Of a stretch of 64,000 nucleotides of DNA, positions 36,779-47,550 are shown in pieces. Origin of the DNA: Caprimulgus europaeus (lineage: Eukaryota; Chordata; Aves; Caprimulgiformes; Caprimulgidae); the NCBI GenBank assembly GCA_907165065.1, contig OU015534.1, forward strand, positions 9,617,686 to 9,681,685, given 5' to 3'. The position numbers and the translations under genes are program-made. Under the pieces are notes generated by a model. It made no database searches and was not told the origin of the DNA. It worked only from the letters and a program-made list of their open reading frames with translations. Each line of letters opens with the position of its first letter. Positions within the stretch are counted from its first letter, which is position 1.

Positions 36779-36797
36779 AAAAAAAAAAAAAAAAAAA
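36779..36797 (+). repeat. Poly-A run (19 A)
   Basis: An uninterrupted 19-A homopolymer followed by TGAAATAACC. No retroposon body was recognised before it. Confidence 0.85.
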
Positions 36798-37429
36798 TGA
36801 AATAACCAAAGAAAGAAAAAAACAACTCTAAGTTTGGGTCACTTTTTCCTTTCCCACATTCCCTGGCTCTTGTTCATTTGTTGCTCTTCTGCATTTCAAG
36901 CTATCTGGCCAGGATCGGAGGCAGACTTTCTTAAACATATTGTGGTGTGAAAGGCTGCTCTGGAAGGGTTTCTGGCCACCTCTCTCGGTGTGCAAGATGA
37001 GTTGGAAGTCTCCAAATAGAGCTGATTCTCAAAGACTTCCACAGCAATGCTGGAGGGGAAATGGAAAATGGAAAATGGCCATACTTGCATCTCCAGGAGC
37101 TTGTGAAAATTCATGATAAAGAGGAACTGAGCAGCAGCTCCATCTAAGTGTCACCTCTCTGACTGGATCAGTATGTACGTGGATCACATTTTGCTCTGCA
37201 ATACCCTTTTTAGCAGTGCTAGCTGATAAGTCTCCCTGGTTCACGCAAGCGTTTCCCACCACTGAGCCAAACAGACAGAGACCACTCAAGTACCTTGCCT
37301 GCTGCTGATGGAGATGGGGACCCAGAGGTTTGGATCTCAAACCTTCTCTGTTCGCACCAGAGTTTGAGAGTTTCCTGGGGTGCTATATTTAACATAGGTT
37401 TCCTGAGATCTGTCCCTAGTGTTTCAGAG

Positions 37430-37735
37430 TGGGGGGTTTGGAGATAAAAAACAGAACTTTTTATGCCAGATCAGGAATTCTCGCAGACAACGCCTGCACT
37501 GAGCGCCCTCGCAACAGGCAGCGGGGGAGCCCCGCTCATTCGCATTCTCCTTATAAACAGTTGTTTATTTTATTATCTTTATTTGAAACAGATTATGCAG
37601 CAGAAGACTTCTGGAAAAATCTTTTCCATCTGACTACTATTTTTGGCAACATACGGTACAGGATAGAAATGTGCTTGCTTGCGTTTATTTACTTGTCTTC
37701 AACCCAAAGGCTGCAAATGGGGAGAAAGATGTAGT
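37430..37735. promoter_or_regulatory. Candidate constrained non-coding segment
   Basis: A GC-rich core with seven CpG in about 90 bases (37475-37560, including AGCGCCCTCGCAACAGG and AGCGGGGGAGCCCCGC) is joined to AT-rich DNA with TTGTTTATTTTATTATCTTT (forkhead- and GATA-like words). The 101-codon plus frame at 37429-37734 spans it but has no recognisable domain. A small promoter or an enhancer are both possible; no downstream gene is seen. Confidence 0.28.
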
Positions 37736-37739
37736 AGAA

Positions 37740-38690
37740 GGAACTTCAGAGAAAGCCTGTGACTGTCAATGTAGATTCAGGTGCAAATCAAAAACCTTCA
37801 CCTAGGGCCATCTGCGGGCCACATACAGCAAGACAGAGTTCATCTTTCTTTAAGAATTCATTTCTGCCTCCCTGTTAGGTCCTTTCTGAGCTTTCCTTAG
37901 GTAAAGAGCTCAGGAAGCCCAATACCAAACCAAACAATCTCCACAATCAGAGCTGAAGGAGTGACCTCTGCTACAAGGAGCAGAAGACAACTGTGATCCT
38001 CTGATGAAAACCAGAAATTAAGAGTGACAAAACATCTTAAGAACTGCTTCACTGTGATATTCTAACGCTGCAACAGACTGCTCAATTGAATTAAAGGCAT
38101 TAACATTTTTTCTAAAGAAATTACTCAAACCAGCTATGGAGAACAATACAAGATTATAGCCTGCAAGATTTGGTTCAAAGCCCGGATTCACCTCTGATAT
38201 CAGAAGTCAGTAAGCCACAAGGACTATAAGCACAGGATACATACATTTCAAGAGAAGCTGGAGAAGTTTATGGATTACGTAATAAAATTAGTTGTAATAA
38301 CACCAAAATATAACTACCCATTTCTCTGCACATACAAAAAACCATAATAAAAGTTAAGGGTGGGAGTCCATTCGTTTGAATTGATTGGCTCTTTTTCTTA
38401 GTATCTCAATTACTGATAGTGGATTTTTTTTCTAGTTTACTGGTAACTTTCCCAGATATACAACAATCTTTTCCTTTTGTTCCTTCATTCTGAACAGAAA
38501 TGAAAAGGAAAAGAAACAAGAAAAGAAAATACTTTTTTTTAGCAGAATTGGGTAAATATTGCTCAAAGTAGAAACTATCCATTGAACTTTGTTTTGAGAG
38601 GTGGAAAAGAAACGATTTTCTGACAAAAATATTTATACAGAGAAAACCCCAAAAACCTCAGGCTTTCCCTTCCCACTTATTACTGCAGAA
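37740..38690. other. Anonymous AT-rich DNA
   Basis: I see no gene, transposon or clear element. Short A- and T-rich words are frequent near 38400-38560. Confidence 0.55.
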
Positions 38691-38699
38691 CCTGTCTTC

Positions 38700-39010
38700 A
38701 TGATGTATAATTTCTTTATGGGACATGAACACATGCATTGGTAAGCCGTCAGCAAGGCTTTCACACAACCTGCAGTGCCCGTAACGTCCCTATAAAATTT
38801 TCACTTAAACATTATTCATTGATCTGCTTGTAAACTTCCCAAACAGCACGTCGCCTAATTAATCATTTTTATACTAGATGCAATTGTGTGTTTAAGCTGC
38901 AGAATGGTTTGCTGTGGCTAATCACATCCATGCACCGAGCAAAGATGGAGCTGTTTGACAATTGAATATGAAGCTTTAATTATTCTATTCAGAAACAAAG
39001 TTTTCATTAG
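38700..39010. promoter_or_regulatory. Candidate constrained non-coding segment
   Basis: AT-rich DNA with six CpG (GTAAGCCGTCAGC, CCCGTAACGTCCC, AGCACGTCGCC, GCACCGAGC) and homeodomain-type words CCTAATTAATCATTTT and TTTAATTATTC. Non-repetitive and without a plausible frame. The adjoining 39010-39290 is similar in texture but lower in CpG. Confidence 0.33.
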
Positions 39011-39299
39011 AGAATCCCAGAGCAGCTGGTTACTGTAATGATGTCCCTAGTGGAATTACAAACAGGATGAAAAGGGTTGGACAATGTTATTTGACTTACA
39101 GCATTGCTATGTTCATTTTGAAAGCCATGAAGAGTTGGACAAGATTCTTTAAGCTTTCTGTTGCTGGTGCCAAAACTCAGCTGGAGTGTGTTTTCACGAC
39201 ACTCGCCACTTCCTATTGTTTTGCAGAATGCTTTTTCCACCTTCTTAAAAGGACTCTGAAAACAATACACCTCAGAGTGAAGATTTTCTGCTAGGAGGA

Positions 39300-41465
39300 G
39301 CTACTGAGCTGAGCACAAACTAGATGTCCTCTCTGGATCCCTGTTGTCTATGACTGCATGGAAATACAGTGCATGCAGCTTTGCTCTCCCACCTCCAAAC
39401 TCTTTCAGGGAGCAGAGGTAATAAGAGAAGGTGCCAGTACCATTAACACTACCTGATTTGGCACATATTCCCCTAGATGCAACTCTACCTGAGTCACACA
39501 AATTTGGATATTAGCTGTTCAAAGACATAGGTGCAGTGGCATGAGGAAGTCCTCAGTATGAGTTGGACTGGCTCCAACGCCACATCACATAGTGCCTTAA
39601 TGACTTTATGTCTAGTTGGGAGAGAGAAAAGAAAGAGTGGACCCAGTCTCAGTGTGAGGGAACAGCCCATTGCTCTTTGCTCTGCTCCTTTACACTACCA
39701 AGGGGTGACGATAAGAAGCTGGGGCACAAAGGAAAGGAAACTAGACAAACCTCCCCAGTCAATTACAGTCAGATTCAGGATTTCCAGCAAGGCACCACAG
39801 CTTTCAGAGGAACCTTCCCAACGCCATCATATGCACTCTTCCCTGTAATAAATTCACCTCAGCTTGTCCCAGTCTCTCCCTTTATAGCAAAGGTGAAGAA
39901 AAATTAAGTTCTTGACTGCTTTAATATGTGCCCATCCTTCCAGAGGACTGGGAGGAGGAAGGAGGTTATGGGGGTCAGTGCAACAACATGCACTGTCATG
40001 AGAGATCCTTTTTCCTACACAAAAAGCCCTTTCCTCTGCACAGCTCCCTCAAGCCATACGTGCTAATGTCCAGAATTAGACCCTGAAATATAACATCTCT
40101 ACTGAATTCTCTCCTCCATTGCTGCTCTCCCTCCAAGACTTCCCTAACCAGTTCAGGCTGTGGAGGTAAAAGTCCAAAGCCTGTTAATAATGTCCCAAAT
40201 GTAAGCCCACCATGAGAAGAAAAAAAGAAAAAAAAAAAAAAAAAAGAAGGGGGAAAAAAAAAGCTCATGAAGACATATATCCTGCTGAGCCACCAGAGAA
40301 GCTCCAGGAACATCAAAAACAGAACCAACTCCAGTGAGTTCTGATGTGGTTTCAATTTTGGATTCTGTCATTGGGAAAGTAATCAGGTCAATCAGAAATG
40401 TGGTGGAAGCCCAGCTGAGAACATGAATTACTGCACATTCTGGACCACCCAAGACCAGAAAAGGAAAAAATAAAAAAAGCCCTATATCTTAGTAATACTA
40501 TAGCTTTTATCATTAGGGTTAGAATTATAGTTGCAGTGAAACTATGGAAACAATACAGGCTTGTAAATGCTTCCCATTGAAATCTACATTTATTTCTTAG
40601 CGTGTGTGTCCTAGTGCTGTATAAAACCGAGAAAGTTCAGTTAGGGCTGAGGGCTGGGGGTCACATCCTCAACGGATGCAAATGTGGAACAGCTCCAGTG
40701 CTGGGAGGATTCAGCCCTTTGTTGAATTAAATTCCAACTAGAGGCTGAATATTTTTTTTCTCCCTCAGTTTACAGAAAAATCTATTTGGGGCATTTGTGT
40801 AAGTAAGTGGATGTGATTTCTTTTTCAAGGATGTTTGGAAATGAGAAACTGAAGCACTGGAGAGGTCTCACAAGATTTGTTAGTGTCCCTTTCCCGCCCC
40901 CCCCTCCTTAAGCAGCTGTGAAAATAGTCTGGCTAGGACAAACATGGGGATTAAAATGGAGATATTCCACAAGTGCAACCCTCTGTAGCCAGGCTCTGCT
41001 CACCATTCCCTTTCCACAAGTCTCACTGAATTCCCTAGAGCCTGATAGAGAAAAAAAGGAGTGAGTGAAAGAGAAAACTTGTTCTAGGCAATATGAAAGG
41101 CTTGGGTAGGGCCTTCAGACACTCTCTACCACATACAGATTTGTTGTAATCTTATAAAACAAATGGTCCAACCTTCAGGTGGGGTGAAATGGGAACAATT
41201 CCTCTCTGCTGTAAAAGAGCAGTGATGAAACTGGCCTGGTTGAGGCTAGAAGCACTCTGAGAATAAGGAACACAAGATGTCTGAAAGGCACAGTCTAAGT
41301 CAAATCCTGGGTCCCAGGGAGCCAACTTTCAGGCATTAACATCAGCCACAGAAGTCCGGGACTGTCACTTTCAATGTGACACAAAAAGAGGCATGCAATG
41401 TGGACAGCACACAAAGCTACATGAGTCAGAAACAGAGTCCATGTTTCACCCTCTTCAATTAAATC
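39300..41465. other. Anonymous non-coding DNA
   Basis: No gene is supported. Two plus frames at 39531-39848 and 39608-39907 overlap each other, and two minus frames share the A-rich tract at 40215-40262. GAAATGAGAAACTGAAGCAC at 40839 recalls the 3' part of the CORE-SINE but without enough flanking match. Confidence 0.55.
40215..40262 (+). repeat. A-rich low-complexity tract
   Basis: Forty-eight bases of A with a few G interruptions. It explains the phenylalanine runs of the minus-strand frames that cross it. Confidence 0.85.
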
Positions 41466-41469
41466 CAAA

Positions 41470-41672
41470 GAGAAACCAAGAGCTTTTTTACCTTGAGGAT
41501 GGTCAAGCACTGAAACAGGTGGACCAGAAAGATTTCAGAGTCTCCATCGCTGGAGATATTTGACACCAGATGGGCAATGTCCTGAGCAAGCTGCTCTAGT
41601 TTACCCTGTTTTGAACAGGAGGTTGGTTTATATGATCTCCAGAGTGGCTCCCTGTTGTAAATCATTGAAATG
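41470..41672 (+). mobile_element. CR1 LINE relic, 3' terminal region
   Basis: The order of words follows the 3' end of CR1 as I remember it, plus strand: CCTTGAGGATGGTCAAGCAC, GAGTCTCCATCGCTGGAGAT, GGCAATGTCCTGAGCAAGCT, GCTCTAGTTTACCCTGTTTT, GAACAGGAGGTTGGTTTATA and TGATCTCCAGAGTGGCTCCC. This is the clearest transposon in the window. It is 5'-truncated, as most CR1 copies are, and diverged enough to be old. The minus frame 41459-41665 and the plus frame 41560-41901 cross it and are not genes. Confidence 0.88.
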
Positions 41673-41745
41673 GCTTAGGCCCCTTGGCATAAATCAGAGA
41701 GAATTAGCAGAGATCTTCAGTAGGCCTCTTCTCCTTGAGAACTTT

Positions 41746-41774
41746 AAGTTCCCCAACCTCAACTGTTCTGTGTG
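41746..41774 (+). mobile_element. Possible detached CR1 3' end
   Basis: TTCCCCAACCTCAACTGTTC followed by TGTG matches the last bases of CR1 (TTCCAACCTCAACCATTCTGTG-like). It lies about 75 bases after the main relic. The two may be one copy interrupted by later DNA. Confidence 0.4.
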
Positions 41775-41899
41775 CATACTTTGGCTTTGGTCCTGTCTCT
41801 GCCTGAAACAGGCTGAAGAGCTCCCTCCGCTTGAAGACATGGCCAAAAAAATTCTAATGACAGAGACTGGCCAGCGAGCAGCCTTCAGACTGCATAGAT

Positions 41900-42960
41900 A
41901 GCACAGGACCTCAAACATTGCAGCCTACAGCTAGATGCAACTTGCACAGCTCTGAGGACTAGAATACGTGGAAAAATTCTTTTTTCTTTTTTTTGTCTAT
42001 CCATTTTTAGACAGGAGCGTGGGGAACTGAGTAGCAGGGTCATGCTCTCTTCCTCCTGCGGTCTGCCTCAATCTAAACACTGGCCATGGTGGAGTCCAAA
42101 GCACGTTCTGCTATGGTAATAAAAAGATCATGGTCATTTCAAAAGCAATTAAGCCCTCATAATCGATTGTGCTTTTACCACAGTCATCCTTGCCCTTGAA
42201 GCACACACCCAAGTGGAGAGGAATTGATGGACGTTTTCACATGCCCTGCATGCCACTCTAACGGCTTCTCTTTCTATTTCTGGCTAGTCAGATCCCAAAA
42301 ATCTTCCAAAACCAAAACGTTATAAAATCAAATCCCTAAGAGGGGACTGCTCTTACTGCCTCATCACTGTCACAGAAAATGAGAGGGAGAAGGCCACAGT
42401 GGTTCTAGTCATTCATAGCAAGGATGTTATCATCAGGAGAGGATTATGGCCCTGTGGCCCAGATCAACCAGTAAAGTTGGGCTCTGATCCCATAGCAGGG
42501 CAAATCCCATCAAGGCATATGAACCTTCTTTTACATGGGTGGTGCATGCAAGCAACTGCCATCTCAGATGGTATCTTCAGAGTCATTTCCAGGCAAATGG
42601 AAGCATGTTCTGCTCATGCTTGGTGCTAAGCAGATGCTCTGCAATATGATGCTGAGTCAGCAATAGTCCACAAGATCTCCCCTTTCAGCCAAGTCTGACA
42701 TCTGTCTATAAAGCACCAAGTAGATGAGACCTTGGCTTCACTTTAGTTCTGCTACACTCACTCTTCAGCCCTGCAAACTGAGCATCAGAAATCTGACAAA
42801 AACCATCCCACTGACAACATCCCAGTCCCTTGGCAGAGAGACAATCCTTGCTTTCTTACCCATGATGTGGCAGGTAGCCAGCAGATACCTAGAAACTTCC
42901 TACCTCAGAAGCCAAGAGGCTTCTTGCTGAACAAGTAACGTGACCAATCAAAACCTAATG
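41900..42960. other. Anonymous non-coding DNA
   Basis: Ordinary DNA between two CR1 relics. Nothing recognised. The short plus frames at 42399 and 42724 show no domain. Confidence 0.55.
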
Positions 42961-42964
42961 AACT

Positions 42965-43196
42965 GCTCCACTAGCTTCCCCTGATTGTCTTTAAATCCAT
43001 TATCCTCTGTCTGAACACTAATTGATGTGGACAACAGGTTATTTTCTTGTCACTACAACAACCCTAATGTATTGGAATGCTTGTATCATATCTCACTTCC
43101 CCACCCTCTAAACTGAGCAACCCAATTCCTTCAACTCCTCCCGACAGCTCTATGGTCTTGGCCTCCAACCAATGGTGTTTCTCTGGACTCTCTTAA
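42965..43196 (-). mobile_element. CR1 LINE relic, antisense
   Basis: The words CTAGCTTCCCCTGA, AAATCCATTATCCTCTGTCT, CACTACAACAACC, CACCCTCTAAACTGAGCAAC, CCAATTCCTTCAACTCCTCC and GGTGTTTCTCTGGACTCTCT follow the complement of the CR1 segment just upstream of the 3' terminal region (remembered as TTTTCTCCAGGCTAAACAACCC, CAGCTCCCTCAGCCGCTCCTC, CTTCTCTGGACACGCTCC). Old and diverged. It lies about 1.3 kb from the plus-strand CR1 relic and covers a different part of the element, so it is a separate insertion. Confidence 0.72.
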
Positions 43197-43279
43197 AAGG
43201 CCTTCACTGCACAGAAACCAATTGAAGGACCGCTTTATGTGCTTCATGTGACACTTGCACATCCCACCAGACTGTTAGT

Positions 43280-43361
43280 AGTTTTTTGTGGGTTTTTTTT
43301 TGTTTTGGGGTTTTTTGTTGGGTTTTTTGTTGTAGTTGTTTGGTTGAGGTTGGTTTTTTTA
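43280..43361. repeat. G/T-rich low-complexity tract
   Basis: About 80 bases nearly free of A and C, alternating TTTTTT and GGG/GTTG blocks. It is the same type as the tract at 14127 and gives the F/V-rich frame at 43239-43448, which is therefore not a gene. It lies about 85 bases beyond the antisense CR1 relic. Confidence 0.88.
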
Positions 43362-43872
43362 AGCACATCAGCACACCTTAGCTGTCTCATACTTAAGCTT
43401 GTGCTTGACTCTCAATCTCAGAAGTTTTTCTGCAGACCTACTGTCTAGGATCTCTTACATTAATGCAGTTGATTTCTCCTACCAAACCTTGCTGTTACCA
43501 AAATTCCTCTTTTCAGATCATGCTTTGCCAAGTTTACTTAGGTCTTAAACCTTGCCTCAGCAGCTCTTCAGGGACAACTTCAAAATTAATAGATATGTTC
43601 TCCTTCCATCATCCCAGGTGGTAAGGAAAGAATTATAGAACAATGAGTCCAACAGAGCCCTTGAGATCCCCCCAACCTGTAGCATGAAAGTTTGACAATG
43701 AAATTATGATAATCGGTTCCCGAGTGTTATCTCAAGCTGGCCTTCCAGTCACATTAGAGAAGTTTCATCTCAGCTAGGTTTCCCTAGCTCAGTTGCGAGG
43801 CCACAAAGCTCCTGTTTTCTTTCAAAACTTTTTGAAAATGATAGTCCATATAACAGTCTTAGCCTTAAATTA

Positions 43873-43904
43873 CTATATATATATATATATATACATATAT
43901 GTAT
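43873..43904. repeat. (TA)n microsatellite
   Basis: About ten TA units followed by ACATATATGTAT, itself a palindrome. Likely length-variable. Confidence 0.9.
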
Positions 43905-44879
43905 CTAAATAAAATAATCAGAGAGGGAGCAAAAGTTTGCTGGCAGCCTGAGGCTTCCCTCTGACCCAATGTACACAGTTCATTTCCAGTAAAATTCCAT
44001 GGAAGCCACTGGCATCCTACTGGGATGTGCTATGCACATATTAACTTGCTAAAATAACAAGGAAGATTTGCTTGCATTCTGCTGTAATCTGTCACTTCTC
44101 ACTTTTTTTTCCCCTATAGTTACTATAGTATCAAAGCACAACACAACAGTATGGAAACTCAGGGCCATAGGCCAGCTTGCTCCTGCTCAGCATCTTCAAC
44201 CTATTATGCTGAGTCCCCTGATGCTAAGCTCACGTGGTTAGAAATTTCTTGGTCTAACAAGACTGCAGTCCTGACCATCAGTACTTCTCTCCTGTTGCCC
44301 TCTCCCAGAGTTGGGATCTCATAATCATGAGAGTCCTACAGCCATTGTGATGAGTTGCTTGGCTCCCAAAAGATAGAGTACATCCTTTCCCTGAGGCTCC
44401 AGACAGGTGGATGCTTTGAGAAGCAATGCTGCAAGAGTTCTTAATTTGAACTGACAATTATCAAGGCTTAGGAAACCTAGGCATTAGGTTAATGTTTGCA
44501 ATAACCTTCTGCCTCCCTTTGGTTTTATTTTGGCACAAAGGGCAGCTACAGCTAAGAAGATATGCACCATCCACAATGAAAACTGCTATACTATAAACAG
44601 AAGAGCCTGGAGATAAGCTTGACTCAAAAACTCCAGTTCTAGATGCTCTCAAAATTTTTGTGAAAGCTCCTGAGACTGACATCCAAGCTGCATACCTTAT
44701 AGTCCTTGCTTTTGACCTCTGCTCCCCTGTGACAAGTGGAGCACATGCATAGAACGTCAGCTAAGTGCAAAGTGGAGCTGGCTGCCCTCATGAAGTGCCT
44801 CTGCCTAGGACTCTGCCATCTCCTCCCACTCATTCATGCCCTCCATACTGCAGCCTCATCATCCCAGACCCCTAATCAC

Positions 44880-45240
44880 TTGATGCACACACTGTCCATA
44901 AATTAGGAGACATCACAGTGTTATTTGGGGCACTGAACAAGATTACTGTGCAATTACATCAACGAGCCACCTTTATCTCCAGACTTGAAATCATGCCTTT
45001 ACTTAAAACACTTTAAATCAATAAAATTATACTGTAGCCATCAACAGTACATACAGTTTTGCTTACTGGAATGACCCCCATTATGTTCAACAGGAGATAT
45101 GTTTCTGCCTGATTCAAGCACAGCAAACAGACAATGTCATGGCAAATGTCAAGTGGTTTCAGGAGAAAATAATTATAAATCATTCATGATACCCTGCTAT
45201 GTTCTAGCTGTTGGTTGGCTTATTCCTCCTGATTAGTGCT
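44880..45240. promoter_or_regulatory. Possible constrained AT-rich segment
   Basis: Non-repetitive AT-rich DNA with AATTACATCAACGAGCC, TAAATCAATAAAATTATACT and AAAATAATTATAAATCATTC. Similar in texture to the other candidate elements but with few CpG. Low confidence. Confidence 0.18.
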
Positions 45241-45381
45241 AATTTGCATACAACTCAAACCAGTGCAGCAGTGATGGAGGCTCCTTCAGAGGAAGGGAGG
45301 TACCCTTAAGTACAAAGGCAGATGGGCGGGCTACGATGGGAGAGATGCCACAGAGGTATGAGAGTTGCATAAATCCTGAGT

Positions 45382-45580
45382 AACTTAGAGAAAGCACAAA
45401 GGGAGTGATCGAATCATCTCTTCCTACCTCAAAATCAAAGGCAACCAGCAGAAAGCAGAAAAAAGGGAGAACAGACAAACATTGTTCTCCACGTGGTACG
45501 TAGTGAAGCTGTGCAATTCCCTGTTGCCAGGGACTGCGCATACAGAAAGTTTCTAAGGGCTTCGAGTTCATCTCCAGGGC
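45382..45580 (+). mobile_element. Old CR1/L3-like LINE relic
   Basis: The words ACTTAGAGAAAGCACAAAGG, GAGTGATCGAATCATC, TTCTCCACGTGGTACGTAGT, GAAGCTGTGCAATTCCCTGT and GGGCTTCGAGTTCATCTCCA follow the 3' region of an older amniote CR1/L3-type LINE (remembered as ACATGATCG, TTCTTCACACAG, TGAAACTGTGGAACTCACTGC, GGACAAATTCATGG). It differs from the subfamily at 41470. Three overlapping open frames (45239-45658 and 45435-45905 minus, 45493-45753 plus) cross it, which argues against their being genes. Confidence 0.5.
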
Positions 45581-46510
45581 CACGGGCTGCCAGAGCAGAA
45601 GATGGTGATAGAGGGTTGGGCTTCTCTTTTGCCACAACAGCAGAGAAAATGGATTCACACAGATATGATCCTGAAGGCAGCACTGAAGCTGCAGAACTCA
45701 TCTGCATAACGGTAGCAAGAAAATTGTCTGCCAAGTCTGAATGTGATGGATAAAAGTGAGGATCAGCCTCAGGAAGGATGCAGTCAACTGCAGAGCTGCC
45801 ACAGTGATGGCAGGCAGAGGACCTGCTCCTCAAGAAGTGGTCTACAGCCCCAGAGCCAGATGTATGACATGGAACCAGAGCAGATCTGGAGAAGGCATTT
45901 CCCAAGGAGAGTGTGAGGAACCCAACCCCACCTTGGGTAACTTAAATTCTCTTTATAGCCTTATTACACTGTCCTAGGAGACACAGGAAATTTTCAAACA
46001 GCTCTGAGTCAATGAGGGTTGTCAGACACAATGACAGAGCCATGATTTAACAGGGTGCTAATTAACTTCATGCATTTCAAGTCAAGCAAATGCTGAGCAT
46101 CCCTGTCGAACCAGGGCCTACATACAGCATCGAGATAGATGTTTCCAGCCTACTTCTCCAGGCTTAAGCTAACAACAAGAGGATTTCCCATGATAAATCT
46201 GGTACTTCCTGCTTCTGGCTGTGCTGGGTTTACCACACAAATCGTCTTTCTCACAGTCCTTCGGCGCTGCTCATTCCATTCTCAGCTGGGCGCCAGACGC
46301 ACAGAGGTGCAGGGCAAGGAAAATAATGAGACAAAGTTGGGATAGGCAAACCTCGTGGTGCTGGAGGCTTTTCAAGGCTCTCAGACGCTTTGGTGGGTTT
46401 GCAAACTGGGATAAGATTGTGAACCACTTCCCCCCACCCCCCCATAATTTAAAATGCATGCTCTCCCTTGTGTACCACCAAGGGTGGTTCAGTTATTAAA
46501 GGCATAAAAG

Positions 46511-46529
46511 TTTTTTTTTTTATTTTTTT
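46511..46529 (+). repeat. T-rich homopolymer tract
   Basis: Nineteen bases, eighteen of them T, with one A. A simple repeat only. Confidence 0.85.
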
Positions 46530-47504
46530 CTGGGAGACTCAACTATGCCCGGGGGAGTGAAGAAACCTGGACCACCTACCATAAGCTGGGTAGTCAGAGA
46601 ATATTGGACATAGTCCATACCCTGTGTTTTTTTCCCATGCTAGTGCTCCCACTCTGGTGCCCATCTGCCATCACAGCATCACCATAGTTGCTCTTTGCAG
46701 ACATCCCTTGTTTTGAAAAACAGAGATGATCCTAGAGTTGTAACACTCACACCCAAATCTGGAAATGATCTGGATTTTCCCCAAAGCCTGGCATTTCATT
46801 TCAGGTCCATTGTACAGAATGACCAGAGAGCAGCACCCAAATTAGACCCTTGATGCAAGCTTGAGCCTCACAGAGTGCTGCCAGCAGTTTTGGAACCTCT
46901 TCCCAGTTCAGATTCATCTACTGCTTATGCTGTTCCCTGCTCCAAAAGATTTCTCTTTATCCTTTTAAATAGCTGCATCATAGGAGTTTTAACGCATAAA
47001 CCTGCATCAATTTCACCTTTAATGATTCCTTTTCTTCCTTTGTAATTCATCCAGTGTTTTTCAATAGCAGTGACTGTCCCTGGGATATTCTCTTCATAAG
47101 CACTGCCTCTCAGCTTTCCCCACCGTTCAGTCCTTCAAGTTTTTTAAACACAATCTGCTGTTCTCTAAAACCTGATTTGTTGGTATCTCTGTACAACACC
47201 AAGATGTCAGTGCTTGTTGTGCTCGTGCATACAGACAGCTGCCCCTCTAAGCTCAGTGATGGGAGGTCTTAAGACAGCTATTTTGTTCCCTGCCTTTGGC
47301 ACTGTATTAAGAACTTGGATTTCATCTGCTGTTCGCTATCACCTTAAGGTCACTTTCAGACATATTGTGTTTCCAGGCCTCCCCTCACCCCCCCATCTCT
47401 AATTGCAAGAGTTAAGATTGCTTTCAATTTTAATTTCCTTCCTTTTGATGGTTTCATCCCATTCTTAACATGACTTAAACATGGGTTGCTTTTTTATTTT
47501 TTAG

Positions 47505-47550
47505 GCTTCCTCTGAACATCTCTGCTGACCAGTACCTGATTTATTTAACC
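47505..47550 (+). mobile_element. Possible CR1 3'-region fragment
   Basis: GGCTTCCTCTGAACATCTCT then GCTGACCAGTACCTG resembles a word near the 3' end of some amniote CR1 copies (CTTCCTCTGAAGCATCTGGT then GCTGGCCACTG). Less than 50 bases match, so the call is weak. A T-rich tract ending in TTTTTAG directly before it also looks like a splice acceptor. Confidence 0.25.

Larger units (their letters stand above)
35800..37430. other. Anonymous non-coding DNA
   Basis: Mixed composition, no gene seen. It contains the palindrome at 36109-36130, an acceptor-like T-rich tract ending at 36729 with no sensible exon after it, and an A run at 36779-36797. Confidence 0.55.
43200..44880. other. Anonymous non-coding DNA with simple repeats
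   Basis: Holds the G/T-rich tract (43280-43361) and a TA microsatellite (43873-43904). No gene seen. Confidence 0.55.

Noticed and set aside
40835-40885. GAAATGAGAAACTGAAGCAC, like the CORE-SINE 3' half
   Set aside because: No further SINE sequence before or after; could be chance.
43629-43675. Possible antisense CR1 end (GAATTATAGAACAATGAG...GAGATCCCCCCAACC)
   Set aside because: Only scattered words match, and its order relative to the neighbouring antisense CR1 relic is wrong for one copy.
45435-45905. Open frame of 156 codons, minus strand, starting MGNAFS
   Set aside because: The start superficially resembles an N-myristoylation signal, but the rest matches nothing and half the frame lies on an old LINE relic.
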